Below, piece after piece: positions 1 to 7,654 of a stretch of 64,000 nucleotides of DNA (position 1 is its first letter; each line of letters begins with the position of its first letter). The DNA comes from Pelagibacteraceae bacterium AG-337-G04 (lineage in GTDB: Bacteria > Pseudomonadota > Alphaproteobacteria > Pelagibacterales > Pelagibacteraceae). The notes below the pieces were generated by a model. The model made no database searches, was not told the DNA's origin, and saw only the letters and a list, made by a program, of their open reading frames with translations. The position numbers were made by a program, and so were the translations under genes. The stretch is taken from contig QBZW01000007.1 of the NCBI GenBank assembly GCA_003282205.1, forward strand, positions 33,683-97,682, in the 5' to 3' direction.

Positions 1-276
1 AGGTTTTTGTTTTAAGAAAAACCACGAACATAATACGACAACACTTACTATAAAAGTAACAACCCCAATGGAAAATCCTGAATTAATTGAAATTCCTTGT
101 GCCATTACAGTCCATGGAGAATTGCCAATAAATGAAATAACGACTAAGGCTTCACCAAAACCAAATAATATAAGCCCAAAACTAAGGAAGAATAAGGTAG
201 ATAATTTAGGCTTTAAATTAAAAGTCTCTTGAGAACTCCATGAGACTTTGGGAATATTTTTGATAGTAAGGAACAT
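1..276 (-). CDS. YczE-like integral membrane protein, N-terminal part (runs off the window)
   Basis: The frame opens at an ATG at 276 and stays open for 92 codons to the left edge, so the C-terminus is missing. A hydrophilic N-terminus of about 28 residues is followed by a membrane helix containing LILFGFGEALVV (about residues 35-46). Then come the loop motif GNSPWTVMAQGIS (51-63) and a second helix (about 70-88). The FG-x-G-x-A helix and the SPW loop resemble the YczE/YitT-like family of small multispanning proteins of unknown substrate. The gene is divergent from the next one, with 39 bases between the starts. The family call is from motif memory and is moderate. Confidence 0.6.
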   Translation of the reverse strand, partial: MFLTIKNIPKVSWSSQETFNLKPKLSTLFFLSFGLILFGFGEALVVISFIGNSPWTVMAQGISINSGFSIGVVTFIVSVVVLCSWFFLKQKP

Positions 277-315
277 ATTTTAAGCTATTATTTATACTTT
301 CTTTAACTAAAATCC

Positions 316-1002
316 ATGAAAATGAAACATTTTATAATCGTATCAATAATTCTTATGTTTACCTCTAAAGTGATGGCACATAGCAGTCATTATAAGGGTC
401 TTAAAAAAATTGAGATGGATGTTCTAAGAAATAATGAAGTTATTGGTAGCACCAACTACTTCTTTGAATTTGATGAGGATTTATTTGTTGTAAAAAATTA
501 TACTAATTTTAAAGTAGAGTTATTTGGCGTAACAGTTTTCTCAATATTAAGTGAAACAATAGAAAAGTATAAGGATGAAAAATTAGTTTTTTTTAAATCT
601 AATACTTTTCAAAATGATAAAGAAAAATATGTAAATTTAAATTATGATAAATCTATAAATAAATTTGTTATAGATGGATCATCGTACAAAGGCGAAGCTA
701 GTTTGGATTGTACAATTGGGAATTGGTGGAACCACAAAATTTTTAAAGCTGACAAACAAATCAGTCCTTTATCTGGAAGTATAAAAAAACAGACTGTTAG
801 TTTAATAGGATCTGAAAATATTACTATTAAAGGCAAAAAATACTTTACTGAACACTTTAATATTAAATCAAATGATGAAAATCTTTCTGATGAAAAAAAA
901 TTTGAATTTGATGTTTGGTATAATCCAGAAAATAACTTAATATTAAAAGTTACTTATGATAAAATGGGAAACTGGGAATATAGATTAAGGAGTTTTGAGT
1001 AA
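316..1002 (+). CDS. Secreted DUF6134/DUF3108-like protein
   Basis: A 228-residue protein with a Sec signal peptide: MKMKHF, a hydrophobic stretch (IIVSIILMFT) and probable cleavage after VMA, so it is predicted to be periplasmic. The mature part alternates charged and aromatic beta-strand-like segments and carries a GNWWNHKIF segment (about 135-143) and a late FDVWYNPENNLILKV segment. These resemble the DUF6134/DUF3108 group, beta-rich periplasmic proteins without a defined function. Its stop overlaps the start of the next gene (TAATG), so it is probably co-transcribed with the DjlA-like co-chaperone. That pairing suggests envelope maintenance, which is inference only. Confidence 0.6.
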   Translation: MKMKHFIIVSIILMFTSKVMAHSSHYKGLKKIEMDVLRNNEVIGSTNYFFEFDEDLFVVKNYTNFKVELFGVTVFSILSETIEKYKDEKLVFFKSNTFQNDKEKYVNLNYDKSINKFVIDGSSYKGEASLDCTIGNWWNHKIFKADKQISPLSGSIKKQTVSLIGSENITIKGKKYFTEHFNIKSNDENLSDEKKFEFDVWYNPENNLILKVTYDKMGNWEYRLRSFE

Positions 1003-1724
1003 TGGCAATATGGGGAAGCATAATTGGTGGAATGCTGGGTTTTTCAATTGGTGGACCTTTCGGTATGCTTTTAGGATCCTTAATCGGTGGAAAAATGTCA
1101 AGAGCCAGATCAAGTGGTGGATTTAGATCTTTTGCACAGCCACAACAAATATTTGCACTCTCTTTGATTGTTTTATCAGCAAAGCTAAGTAAAGCAGATG
1201 GACAAGTTAGTCGTGAAGAATTAATTGCAGTTAAAGATAAATTAAAAATACCTGAAAGTGAATTAGATCAGGTTGGTAAAATTTTCAATAAAGCAAAAGA
1301 GGAAAGTACCGGGTATGAACCCTATGCAAAACAAATTGCTGAAGTTTATAGAGGAAATATGAATATATTAGAGGAAGTAATCAACACTCTTTTTTATATT
1401 GCTGAAGCTGACGGACACATAAGTGACAACGAATTAATAATGATAGAGGATATAGCAAGAATTTTTGGATTAAATCAGACTCAAATTAACGGAATTAAAG
1501 AAAGTAGAAAGTCATCGGACAAACTTAATCCATATATTGTTTTAGAGAGCAAACCTGACGACTCACTCGAAGAAATAAGAAAACGTTATATTAAACTTAG
1601 CAAAGAGCATCATCCAGATCTTTTATTAAGTAAAGGTGTTCCTCAAGAAGTAATAGATGAGAGCAAAGCTAAAATGAGAGCTGTAAATTCAGCTTGGGAT
1701 CAAATACAAAAATTAAAGAATTAG
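1002..1724 (+). CDS. DjlA-like membrane co-chaperone (TerB + J domain)
   Basis: A 240-residue protein with DjlA architecture. The glycine-rich N-terminal segment (residues 1-30, repeated GG and GxxxG) looks like a membrane-inserted dimerising helix. A TerB-like helical domain follows at about 50-155, with two acidic repeats: KADGQVSREE and EADGHISDNE. The C-terminal J domain (about 172-240) keeps the HPD loop in EHHPDLLL that stimulates DnaK ATPase. DjlA proteins tether DnaK to the inner membrane. Translation is coupled to the upstream gene by a one-base overlap. The 3' end overlaps the opposite-strand small membrane protein gene by 12 bases. Confidence 0.85.
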   Translation: MAIWGSIIGGMLGFSIGGPFGMLLGSLIGGKMSRARSSGGFRSFAQPQQIFALSLIVLSAKLSKADGQVSREELIAVKDKLKIPESELDQVGKIFNKAKEESTGYEPYAKQIAEVYRGNMNILEEVINTLFYIAEADGHISDNELIMIEDIARIFGLNQTQINGIKESRKSSDKLNPYIVLESKPDDSLEEIRKRYIKLSKEHHPDLLLSKGVPQEVIDESKAKMRAVNSAWDQIQKLKN

Positions 1725-2003
1725 TCCTAATAAACTCGCCATAAAATACATAGAAAATACAAAAGCAAGGACCACAATAAAATACATTATTGTAACAATT
1801 TTATCTCTTTTCCTTCTTTGTCTTACAAATGGTTTATCGTCGAGATCACAAATATCTCTTACACCGACAACTTGATAATCACAAGTATAACGCCATATTG
1901 AGTTCGGCATCCTAGGATCAGTTTGATTATAATATTGAATCCATTGAACTGTATATTTAAATAAAAGATAACTTACTATTAATAGAAGACCACTAGTAAA
2001 CAT
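1713..2003 (-). CDS. Small two-helix membrane protein downstream of aceA, unknown function
   Basis: A 96-residue protein I do not recognise. There is one hydrophobic helix at about residues 3-20 and a second at about 71-95, joined by a polar loop. The loop has Cys41 and Cys52, tryptophans and a basic RQRRKRDK stretch just before helix 2. By the positive-inside rule the basic stretch should be cytoplasmic, giving a hairpin topology with both ends outside, although that orientation is uncertain. It starts 11 bases after the aceA stop and so probably shares its transcript. The two cysteines in the loop could form a disulfide or bind metal. Its 3' end overlaps the convergent DjlA-like gene. Confidence 0.6.
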   Translation of the reverse strand: MFTSGLLLIVSYLLFKYTVQWIQYYNQTDPRMPNSIWRYTCDYQVVGVRDICDLDDKPFVRQRRKRDKIVTIMYFIVVLAFVFSMYFMASLLGLIL

Positions 2004-2014
2004 TAATTTATCAT

Positions 2015-3289
2015 CTAAAATTGTTCTGACTCAGTCGAGCCTTCCATTGCTGTGGTTGAGCTTTTGCCTGAGCTTATTGTGTTTGAAACTGCATCAAAGT
2101 AAGATGTGCCTACTTCTCTTTGATGTTTAACACTTGTATATCCATCTTTTTCTCTAGCAAATTCATGTTGTTGAATTTTTGAGTAAGCGGTCATACCTTC
2201 TGATTTATATTTTTCTGCTAATTCAAATATTGCAATATTTTGGGTATGAAAACCTGCTAACGTAATAAACTGAAATTTGTAACCCATTTCACCAATTTTT
2301 CTTTGAAATGATCCAATTTCTTCGTCAGATAAATGTTTCTTCCAATTAAATGATGGTGAACAGTTATAAGCTAACATTTTACCAGGAAATTTTTCATGAA
2401 TAGCATCAGCAAATTTCTTTGCTTCTTCTAAATTTGGAGTAGCAGTTTCACACCAAATTAAATCTGCATACGGTGCATAAGCCAGACCTCTAGAAATAGC
2501 CTGCTCTATTCCATCTTTTACATAAAAGAAACCTTCGGGTGATCTTTCACCAGTTAAAAATGGTTTGTCATTTTCATCAAAATCATTAGTGATTAACTTT
2601 GCAGCATTAGCATCTGTTCTTGCTAAAATTATTAATGGTACATCTGCTATATCAGCAGCAAGTCTAGCAGCTTTTAAATTTCTGACCATTGTTCCAGTCG
2701 GTACAAGAACTTTTCCACCCATATGACCACATTTTTTCTCGCTTGCCAATTGGTCTTCAAAGTGAACCCCTGCAGCGCCTGCTCTAATAAATTTTTTGGT
2801 TAATTCAAATACATTAAGTGGACCACCAAATCCTGCTTCACCATCAGCTATAATTGGCAGCATGTAATCTGTTCTTTTAATTTTATCCATGTCACCGTCA
2901 ATCATTTCCATATGTTGGATTTGATCAGCTCTTATTAGGGAATTATTCATCGACTCAACTAATTTAGGAGCACTATCATACGGATATAGAGATTGGTCAG
3001 GATACATTTCTCCAGCACTGTTAGCATCCGCTGCAACTTGCCAACCACTTAGATAAATCGCTTTTAAACCAGCTTTTGCATGTTGTACTGCGTGATTTCC
3101 TGATAGTGAACCAAGTGTGTTTACATAATCCTCTGTGTTAAGCAGTTTCCAAAGTTTTTTGGACTGCATTTTACACATAGAATACTCAATTTTAATTGAT
3201 CCTCTTAATCTTTCAACTTCTTCGGGAGTATAATCTCTCTTAATACCTACAAATCTTTTAAAATCGTAAGAAATATTTTCAGCTGACAC
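2015..3289 (-). CDS. aceA: Isocitrate lyase
   Basis: A 424-residue protein of normal bacterial isocitrate lyase length. It cleaves isocitrate to glyoxylate and succinate, the first step of the glyoxylate shunt. The catalytic signature [14 protein letters not shown] is present at about residue 185, and the metal/substrate loop DGEAGFGGP lies near 150. The start is GTG at 3289, preceded by a strong AGAGGGG ribosome binding site. It sits between two small genes on the same strand and is divergent from a RamB/ScfR-type regulator, the family that controls glyoxylate-cycle genes in actinobacteria. Regulation by that neighbour through the operators at 3509-3590 is a reasonable inference. Confidence 0.97.
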   Translation of the reverse strand: MSAENISYDFKRFVGIKRDYTPEEVERLRGSIKIEYSMCKMQSKKLWKLLNTEDYVNTLGSLSGNHAVQHAKAGLKAIYLSGWQVAADANSAGEMYPDQSLYPYDSAPKLVESMNNSLIRADQIQHMEMIDGDMDKIKRTDYMLPIIADGEAGFGGPLNVFELTKKFIRAGAAGVHFEDQLASEKKCGHMGGKVLVPTGTMVRNLKAARLAADIADVPLIILARTDANAAKLITNDFDENDKPFLTGERSPEGFFYVKDGIEQAISRGLAYAPYADLIWCETATPNLEEAKKFADAIHEKFPGKMLAYNCSPSFNWKKHLSDEEIGSFQRKIGEMGYKFQFITLAGFHTQNIAIFELAEKYKSEGMTAYSKIQQHEFAREKDGYTSVKHQREVGTSYFDAVSNTISSGKSSTTAMEGSTESEQF

Positions 3290-3333
3290 TTAAACCCCTC
3301 TCTTTTGATTAAATGACTAGAAATGACTAATGA

Positions 3334-3501
3334 CTATTTTGAGCTGTATTCTTCAGTAAATTCGTTCATTCCGCTTGATCCCCAATCGCAATGATCATCT
3401 CTGATGTATATACCTTTAGACTTATGCTCAGAATGCTCTTCTTTATTAGTAATTTGGTAGTTATTTTCGATATTATTTATTTTGTTTTTTTCCATAACCA
3501 T
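3334..3501 (-). CDS. Small acidic protein upstream of aceA, unknown function
   Basis: A short polar frame ending in DDHCDWGSSGMNEFTEEY, with no hydrophobic segment. I do not recognise it. The frame is open from an ATG at 3531, giving 65 residues. Its first codons there are built from the TTTACAA operator repeats (3509-3524), so a start at the ATG at 3501 (55 residues) or 3495 seems likelier, with the repeats left in the promoter. Neither start has a clear ribosome binding site. The gene ends 44 bases before aceA on the same strand. The composition of the C-terminal half is protein-like rather than random, but it could still be a non-coding leader. Confidence 0.45.
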   Translation of the reverse strand: MVMEKNKINNIENNYQITNKEEHSEHKSKGIYIRDDHCDWGSSGMNEFTEEYSSK

Positions 3502-3508
3502 CTTATAA

Positions 3509-3590
3509 TTTACAATATTTACAAAATCCACAAAAATATTGATTTTACTTGTAAATTTGAATAATTTTTTGTAAATTTAAATTTACAAAA
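3509..3590. promoter_or_regulatory. Operator cluster for the tandem-HTH regulator (24-bp palindrome plus half-sites)
   Basis: A perfect 24-bp palindrome lies at 3567-3590, built from TTGTAAATTT and its complement. It ends five bases before the regulator ATG at 3596. The same half-site recurs as TTTACAA at 3509-3515 and 3518-3524, and as TTGTAAA at 3549-3555, giving five copies in about 80 bases between the divergent small gene/aceA unit and the regulator. The palindrome occupies the place of a ribosome binding site. Autorepression plus control of aceA is inferred; no binding data exist here. Confidence 0.7.
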
Positions 3591-3595
3591 TTTAC

Positions 3596-5284
3596 ATGAG
3601 TCAACTTGATATAAAAATCGGCAAAAAAATCAAGACTTTTAGAAATAAATTAGGTCTTCAAGCAAAAAAATTGGCTGAGCAAATAGGTATTTCTCCAAGT
3701 TATTTAAACTTAATTGAGAGTGGGAAAAGAAAAATTGATGGAGATTTACTTCTTAAAATTAGTCAGGAGTTAAGAATAGAATTTAATGACATTCTAGAAG
3801 ACAAAGTAGATCTTAACAATTCAAGAAAGGCAATTGCCAGTTTTTATAGAAGAAATAATAAAAACGAAATCAATCTTAAAATTGGTCCAAAGATAAAAGC
3901 CTTCAGAAGACAATTAGGTATTCAAGCTAATGTGTTAGCTGGACAAATAGGTATTTCTCCAAGTTATTTAAACTTAATTGAGAGTGGGAAAAGAAAAATT
4001 GATGGAGACTTAATAATAAGAGTTTGTGAAGAACTCAAAATAAATTTATCAGATTTAACCAGTAAATCAGATTTAAACCTTGAAAATAATATATCCGAGT
4101 TACTTGGTGATGAGTTATTTGAAGATTTAGACATTCTTGGTCCAGAGGTGAAGGACTTAGTAAACACCAATCCGAAAATTGCAAAAGCTCTGATAAAACT
4201 TGGAGATAACTTTAAACAAAAAGATCATGATATAGTAAATAAAGTTGAAAATTTATCAGGTAAAATTATTGACAGTAGAAAAGCATCATTTCCGGGAGAA
4301 GTGGTTTCTGATTTTTTGCAAGAAAACAAAAATTTTTTTCCAAAATTAGAAAATTTTGCGAATAATGTATTTGAAAAAGTAAAACAAAATAACAGAACAA
4401 GATATATAGCGTTATGTGATTTTTTGAAAAGTGAGTATGGTATTAAGGTAACAGATGTTATTCCTGAAGAAAATAAACCATTTTCAAAAATTTTTAAAAT
4501 TGATACTAAAGAGTTGTTTCTTTCAGATTATATTTCTTTGGAAACAAAAAAATTACATGCTGCTGCACAAATTGCACAAGAGGGTGCATCTGATCAAATA
4601 GAATCATATTTATCAACATTTACTTTTCCTTCAAATGAGTCAAAAAAATTAACTAGAGTAGCTTTATTAAATTATTGTGGCGCAGCAATATTAATGCCAT
4701 ACAACTTATTTCATCAAGAATGTAGAGACCTCAAATATGATTTAGAACTTTTACAAAATACTTTTGCAACCTCCTTCGAACAAGTCGCTCATAGAGTCAC
4801 TTGTTTACAAGATCCACAGCTTCCTGGAATACCTTTTCATTTTTTAAGAGTTGATGTTGCAGGAAACATCTCAAAAAGATTCTCATTATCAGGAATTGAA
4901 ATACCAAGATATGGTGGTGCTTGTCCGAGATGGAATGTTTACTCTGCTTTTTCAAGACCTGGTGTAATTCAAGCAGCAGTAAGTAAAATGACTAATGGAG
5001 AAAAATATGTTTGTATAGCAAAGACAGTTGAAAAGGGTGTTGGAAGATACGGACAGAAGAAAAGTATGTTATCTATAGGTCTAGGATGTGAGGCGAAATA
5101 TGCAAAAGAATTTGTTTATACTGAAAATTTAGATTTAACTGATAAAAAATCTGAGTTGCCTATAGGAGTATCTTGCAGAACATGCGATAGACTTGATTGT
5201 TCACAAAGAGCCTTTCCACCTCTTCATAAAAAATTTGATGTGGATATTAATTCTAGAGGAGTTTCTGTTTACGTTAATGAATAA
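3596..5284 (+). CDS. RamB/ScfR-type regulator with duplicated XRE HTH, IrrE-like and DUF2083 domains
   Basis: A 562-residue regulator. Two XRE helix-turn-helix domains lie in tandem (about 7-65 and 95-155), each carrying GISPSYLNLIESGKRKI. The common form has one. After a linker, an IrrE/DUF955-like region begins near LHAAAQIAQ (about 322) and lacks the HExxH zinc motif, as is usual in this subgroup. The C-terminal DUF2083 region keeps the CRTCDRLDCSQRAFPP ending. Relatives sense acyl-CoA-type metabolites and control acetate, propionate and glyoxylate genes, which fits the divergent aceA. The start abuts a perfect palindrome with no ribosome binding site. The two HTH copies share an exact 65-bp DNA stretch. 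Confidence 0.9.
   Translation: MSQLDIKIGKKIKTFRNKLGLQAKKLAEQIGISPSYLNLIESGKRKIDGDLLLKISQELRIEFNDILEDKVDLNNSRKAIASFYRRNNKNEINLKIGPKIKAFRRQLGIQANVLAGQIGISPSYLNLIESGKRKIDGDLIIRVCEELKINLSDLTSKSDLNLENNISELLGDELFEDLDILGPEVKDLVNTNPKIAKALIKLGDNFKQKDHDIVNKVENLSGKIIDSRKASFPGEVVSDFLQENKNFFPKLENFANNVFEKVKQNNRTRYIALCDFLKSEYGIKVTDVIPEENKPFSKIFKIDTKELFLSDYISLETKKLHAAAQIAQEGASDQIESYLSTFTFPSNESKKLTRVALLNYCGAAILMPYNLFHQECRDLKYDLELLQNTFATSFEQVAHRVTCLQDPQLPGIPFHFLRVDVAGNISKRFSLSGIEIPRYGGACPRWNVYSAFSRPGVIQAAVSKMTNGEKYVCIAKTVEKGVGRYGQKKSMLSIGLGCEAKYAKEFVYTENLDLTDKKSELPIGVSCRTCDRLDCSQRAFPPLHKKFDVDINSRGVSVYVNE
3680..3744 (+). repeat. 65-bp exact direct repeat, copy 1 (first HTH)
   Basis: It is identical base for base to 3944-4008, 264 bases downstream in the same frame, and encodes the recognition-helix part of HTH 1. 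The flanking parts of the two HTH copies differ at many codons, so identity is confined to this tract. Confidence 0.95.
3944..4008 (+). repeat. 65-bp exact direct repeat, copy 2 (second HTH)
   Basis: Second copy of the tract at 3680-3744, encoding the recognition-helix part of HTH 2. Identity begins at the Gln codon before IGISPSYL and ends inside the GDL codons following KIDG. Confidence 0.95.
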
Positions 5285-5294
5285 AAGATTTGTT

Positions 5295-6434
5295 TTACTT
5301 AAGTTTTTGCCTTTTTTTTGAAATCAGTTGAGTAAGAGAGTCCACCATCAAATCTGATGCTTTGAATATTTCATTTGCTTTAAACTCATGAGACATGTTT
5401 TTTTCTTCATTTGTCTTATCTTCTATTATTATTCCTTTATCAGGTGAATTATCCTTAATATATATTAAAATTAGCCATTCATCATCTGTTGCCTCGTCCC
5501 ATTTAATAAATATTTCTCCTGTCTCAAACCTTTTATCTATACATCTGAATATAGACATGTGTCTTGTAACATATCTCTTATTCAACTGAAAAACTAAACT
5601 ATTGGCACTTCTATAAAAACTTTCTAAAGCAAACTCAATTTTTTGTCTTGCTAAATTATACTCTCTCTCTTTTTGAAGGAGTACCGATCTGTCATCAGCT
5701 TCATCTGTCTTAACCCCAAGAGCTTCAACTCTCTCTCTAATTTTTTGGTCTCTAATAAGCCTATATTTATTTTTTAAATTCTCTATTCTTTGTTGTAATT
5801 CACCATAGTTCTCTCTTTTTTCTCTTAAAGAGATTTTCTCAAGTTTTTCTAATTCTTTTACTTCTCTAATTCTGAATCTTTCAATTTGTTTTTGTATTCT
5901 TAATTCTTGTAAAAATTTTTTCTGTCGTTCTGATTGTTCTTTTCTTAAAAGTGCCTGTTCTTTTCTCAAAAATAATTTTAGATCTTTGGCTCTTAATTTT
6001 TGAATTCTTTCTTCATCCTTAAGTTGCTGCTCCTTTAATTTTAATTGCTTTTCCTCTTGCAAGATTTTTTGTTTTTTTATTTTTTCTTTTTCTTTATCCT
6101 TTTTTTCTATTTCTATTAATTTTAATCTTCTTTTTTCTTCTTTTCTTTGTGATTTAAATTCATTGATTTTTTCATCTATAGAATAAAAAAACTTTGAAAT
6201 ACCTCTGTCAATTGCAAAAATATCAAATTTGACATTAATATTTAATTTCGATTTTAAATTTTCTTCTACCCTTACTGATTTTGTAATTAAATTATTTTTT
6301 ATTTTTTTTTTAAGAAATAACTTTTTATTAATATTTTTTTTTTTTATAGCCTTAGAGATTTTTTTTTTCTTCTTTACTTTTTTTTTAGTTTTTAAATGAA
6401 CTTTTCTAGTTTTTTTTTTTTTATTTTTTTTCAT
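5295..6434 (-). CDS. Lysine-rich coiled-coil protein with C-terminal globular domain, unknown function
   Basis: A 379-residue protein I cannot assign. Residues 1-50 are largely lysine (KKNKKKKTRK, KKKVKKKKK), resembling a histone-H1-like basic tail. About 85-250 is a highly charged predicted coiled coil rich in E, K, R, L and Q. About 255-379 reads as a folded domain (NKRYVTRHMSIFRCIDKRFE, FIKWDEATDDEWLILIYIKD) that ends in a helix. The start region has long A runs on the coding strand, including 13 A at 6410-6422 in codons 5-9. It lies 31 bases after cfa on the same strand and ends 10 bases from the convergent regulator. A nucleic-acid or envelope scaffold is conceivable, but this is speculation. 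Confidence 0.7.
   Translation of the reverse strand: MKKNKKKKTRKVHLKTKKKVKKKKKISKAIKKKNINKKLFLKKKIKNNLITKSVRVEENLKSKLNINVKFDIFAIDRGISKFFYSIDEKINEFKSQRKEEKRRLKLIEIEKKDKEKEKIKKQKILQEEKQLKLKEQQLKDEERIQKLRAKDLKLFLRKEQALLRKEQSERQKKFLQELRIQKQIERFRIREVKELEKLEKISLREKRENYGELQQRIENLKNKYRLIRDQKIRERVEALGVKTDEADDRSVLLQKEREYNLARQKIEFALESFYRSANSLVFQLNKRYVTRHMSIFRCIDKRFETGEIFIKWDEATDDEWLILIYIKDNSPDKGIIIEDKTNEEKNMSHEFKANEIFKASDLMVDSLTQLISKKRQKLK
6410..6422 (-). repeat. A13 homopolymer in codons 5-9 of the lysine-rich gene
   Basis: Thirteen consecutive T on the plus strand, A on the coding strand. Further runs of 9 to 12 lie at 6302-6311, 6334-6345, 6359-6368 and 6378-6386. Adding one A brings a TAG directly after the run, and losing one A brings a TAA five codons later. 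Confidence 0.95.
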
Positions 6435-6465
6435 TATTACTGTTTAATTATTTATCAGTAATATT

Positions 6466-7653
6466 TTAATAAATATAGTCCCGAGTATTAGGCACAGATA
6501 TATTATCCTTTGATAACTGAAATTGAAATACAACCTGATCGCCCCATTTAAATGCCATTTCGCAACTAGCTAAGTAAAATTCCCACATTCTAAAAAATTT
6601 TTCATCAAACATCCCTAAAACAGCGTGTTTTTTTGATAAAAATCTTTCTTTCCAATTTCTAAGTGTATGTGCATAGTGCATTCTTAGGACTTCAATGTCA
6701 GACACAATCAGACCTGAGTTTTCAATTGGTTTAGCAACTTCACTTAAACTTGGTGTGTAACCACCTGGAAAAATATATTTTGTAATCCATGGTTGTGGGT
6801 CTCTTGGAGGCATTGATGAACCAATTGTGTGAATTAAAGCAATTCCTTTTTCGTTCAAAAGTTTAAAAACAGTATTAAAATATGTTTTATAAAATTTTCT
6901 TCCTACATGCTCAAACATTCCAACGCTTACTATTCTGTCAAATTTTTCATTTAATTGCCTATAATCAACAAGTTTAAAATCTACCTGATTAGATAAATTC
7001 ATCTCTTTTGCCTTATTCATACTATACTCAAATTGATTTTCTGACAGTGTTATGCCTGTAACACTTGCCTTTGTCTCCTTGGCAATTTCTAATGCTAATG
7101 TGCCCCATCCTGAACCAATATCTAAAACTTTTTGATTAGGCTGAATTTTTAACTTTTTTATAATATGATGGATTTTATTATTTTGAGCTTGCTCTAATGT
7201 ATCATTATTATTTTTAAAATAAGCACACGAATATTGTCTATTCTCATCTAAAAATAAATCATAAAGTTTTTCAGATATATCATAATGATGGGCAACATTT
7301 TCTTTTGATTTTACGATTTTGTTAAAATTTGTAAGATATCTGAAAGTTCCTTTTACTTTTTTTATTACCGAGCCGTAAAAATTTATATCTCCCCTTCCTA
7401 TATTTTTGAAAGCTAAGTCTAAAAATTCTGTAAGCGTTCCGTTCTGTATTACTAATGATCCATCCATATAAGCTTCTCCAAAATATAGATCTGGATTTAT
7501 TAGTAATTTTTGCATCAATTTTTGATCAAGTAATTTAATTTGTATTGGTTTTTCTTTTTTAGGATTACCAATTACGTATTTTTTTGAATTGGAGTCTACA
7601 AGTTCAAAACCGTCTACTTTAAACAAATCATTTAAAAAACTTATTAAACTCAT
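6466..7653 (-). CDS. cfa: Cyclopropane-fatty-acyl-phospholipid synthase family methyltransferase
   Basis: A 395-residue protein matching the usual length of Cfa enzymes, which transfer the SAM methylene to double bonds of membrane phospholipid acyl chains. After an N-terminal domain (about 1-115), the methyltransferase core carries motif I VLDIGSGWGTLALEIA (about 174-189). Other family features are NVAHHYDISEKLYDLFLD, QYSCAYF and FEHVGRKFY. It begins one base after the stop of the aldolase gene and is followed by the lysine-rich gene, so the three probably form a unit. Some members of this family make other methylated lipids, so the exact product is not certain. Confidence 0.92.
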   Translation of the reverse strand: MSLISFLNDLFKVDGFELVDSNSKKYVIGNPKKEKPIQIKLLDQKLMQKLLINPDLYFGEAYMDGSLVIQNGTLTEFLDLAFKNIGRGDINFYGSVIKKVKGTFRYLTNFNKIVKSKENVAHHYDISEKLYDLFLDENRQYSCAYFKNNNDTLEQAQNNKIHHIIKKLKIQPNQKVLDIGSGWGTLALEIAKETKASVTGITLSENQFEYSMNKAKEMNLSNQVDFKLVDYRQLNEKFDRIVSVGMFEHVGRKFYKTYFNTVFKLLNEKGIALIHTIGSSMPPRDPQPWITKYIFPGGYTPSLSEVAKPIENSGLIVSDIEVLRMHYAHTLRNWKERFLSKKHAVLGMFDEKFFRMWEFYLASCEMAFKWGDQVVFQFQLSKDNISVPNTRDYIY

Positions 7654-7654
7654 T

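Noticed and set aside
3290..3333. Possible glycine or other riboswitch upstream of aceA
   Set aside because: The gap is 44 bases, too short for a glycine aptamer, and shows no matching stems; the short repeats are reported separately.
3680..4008. The 65-bp repeats as a mobile element or CRISPR-like unit
   Set aside because: There are only two copies, both in frame and encoding the same protein motif, so an internal duplication explains them.
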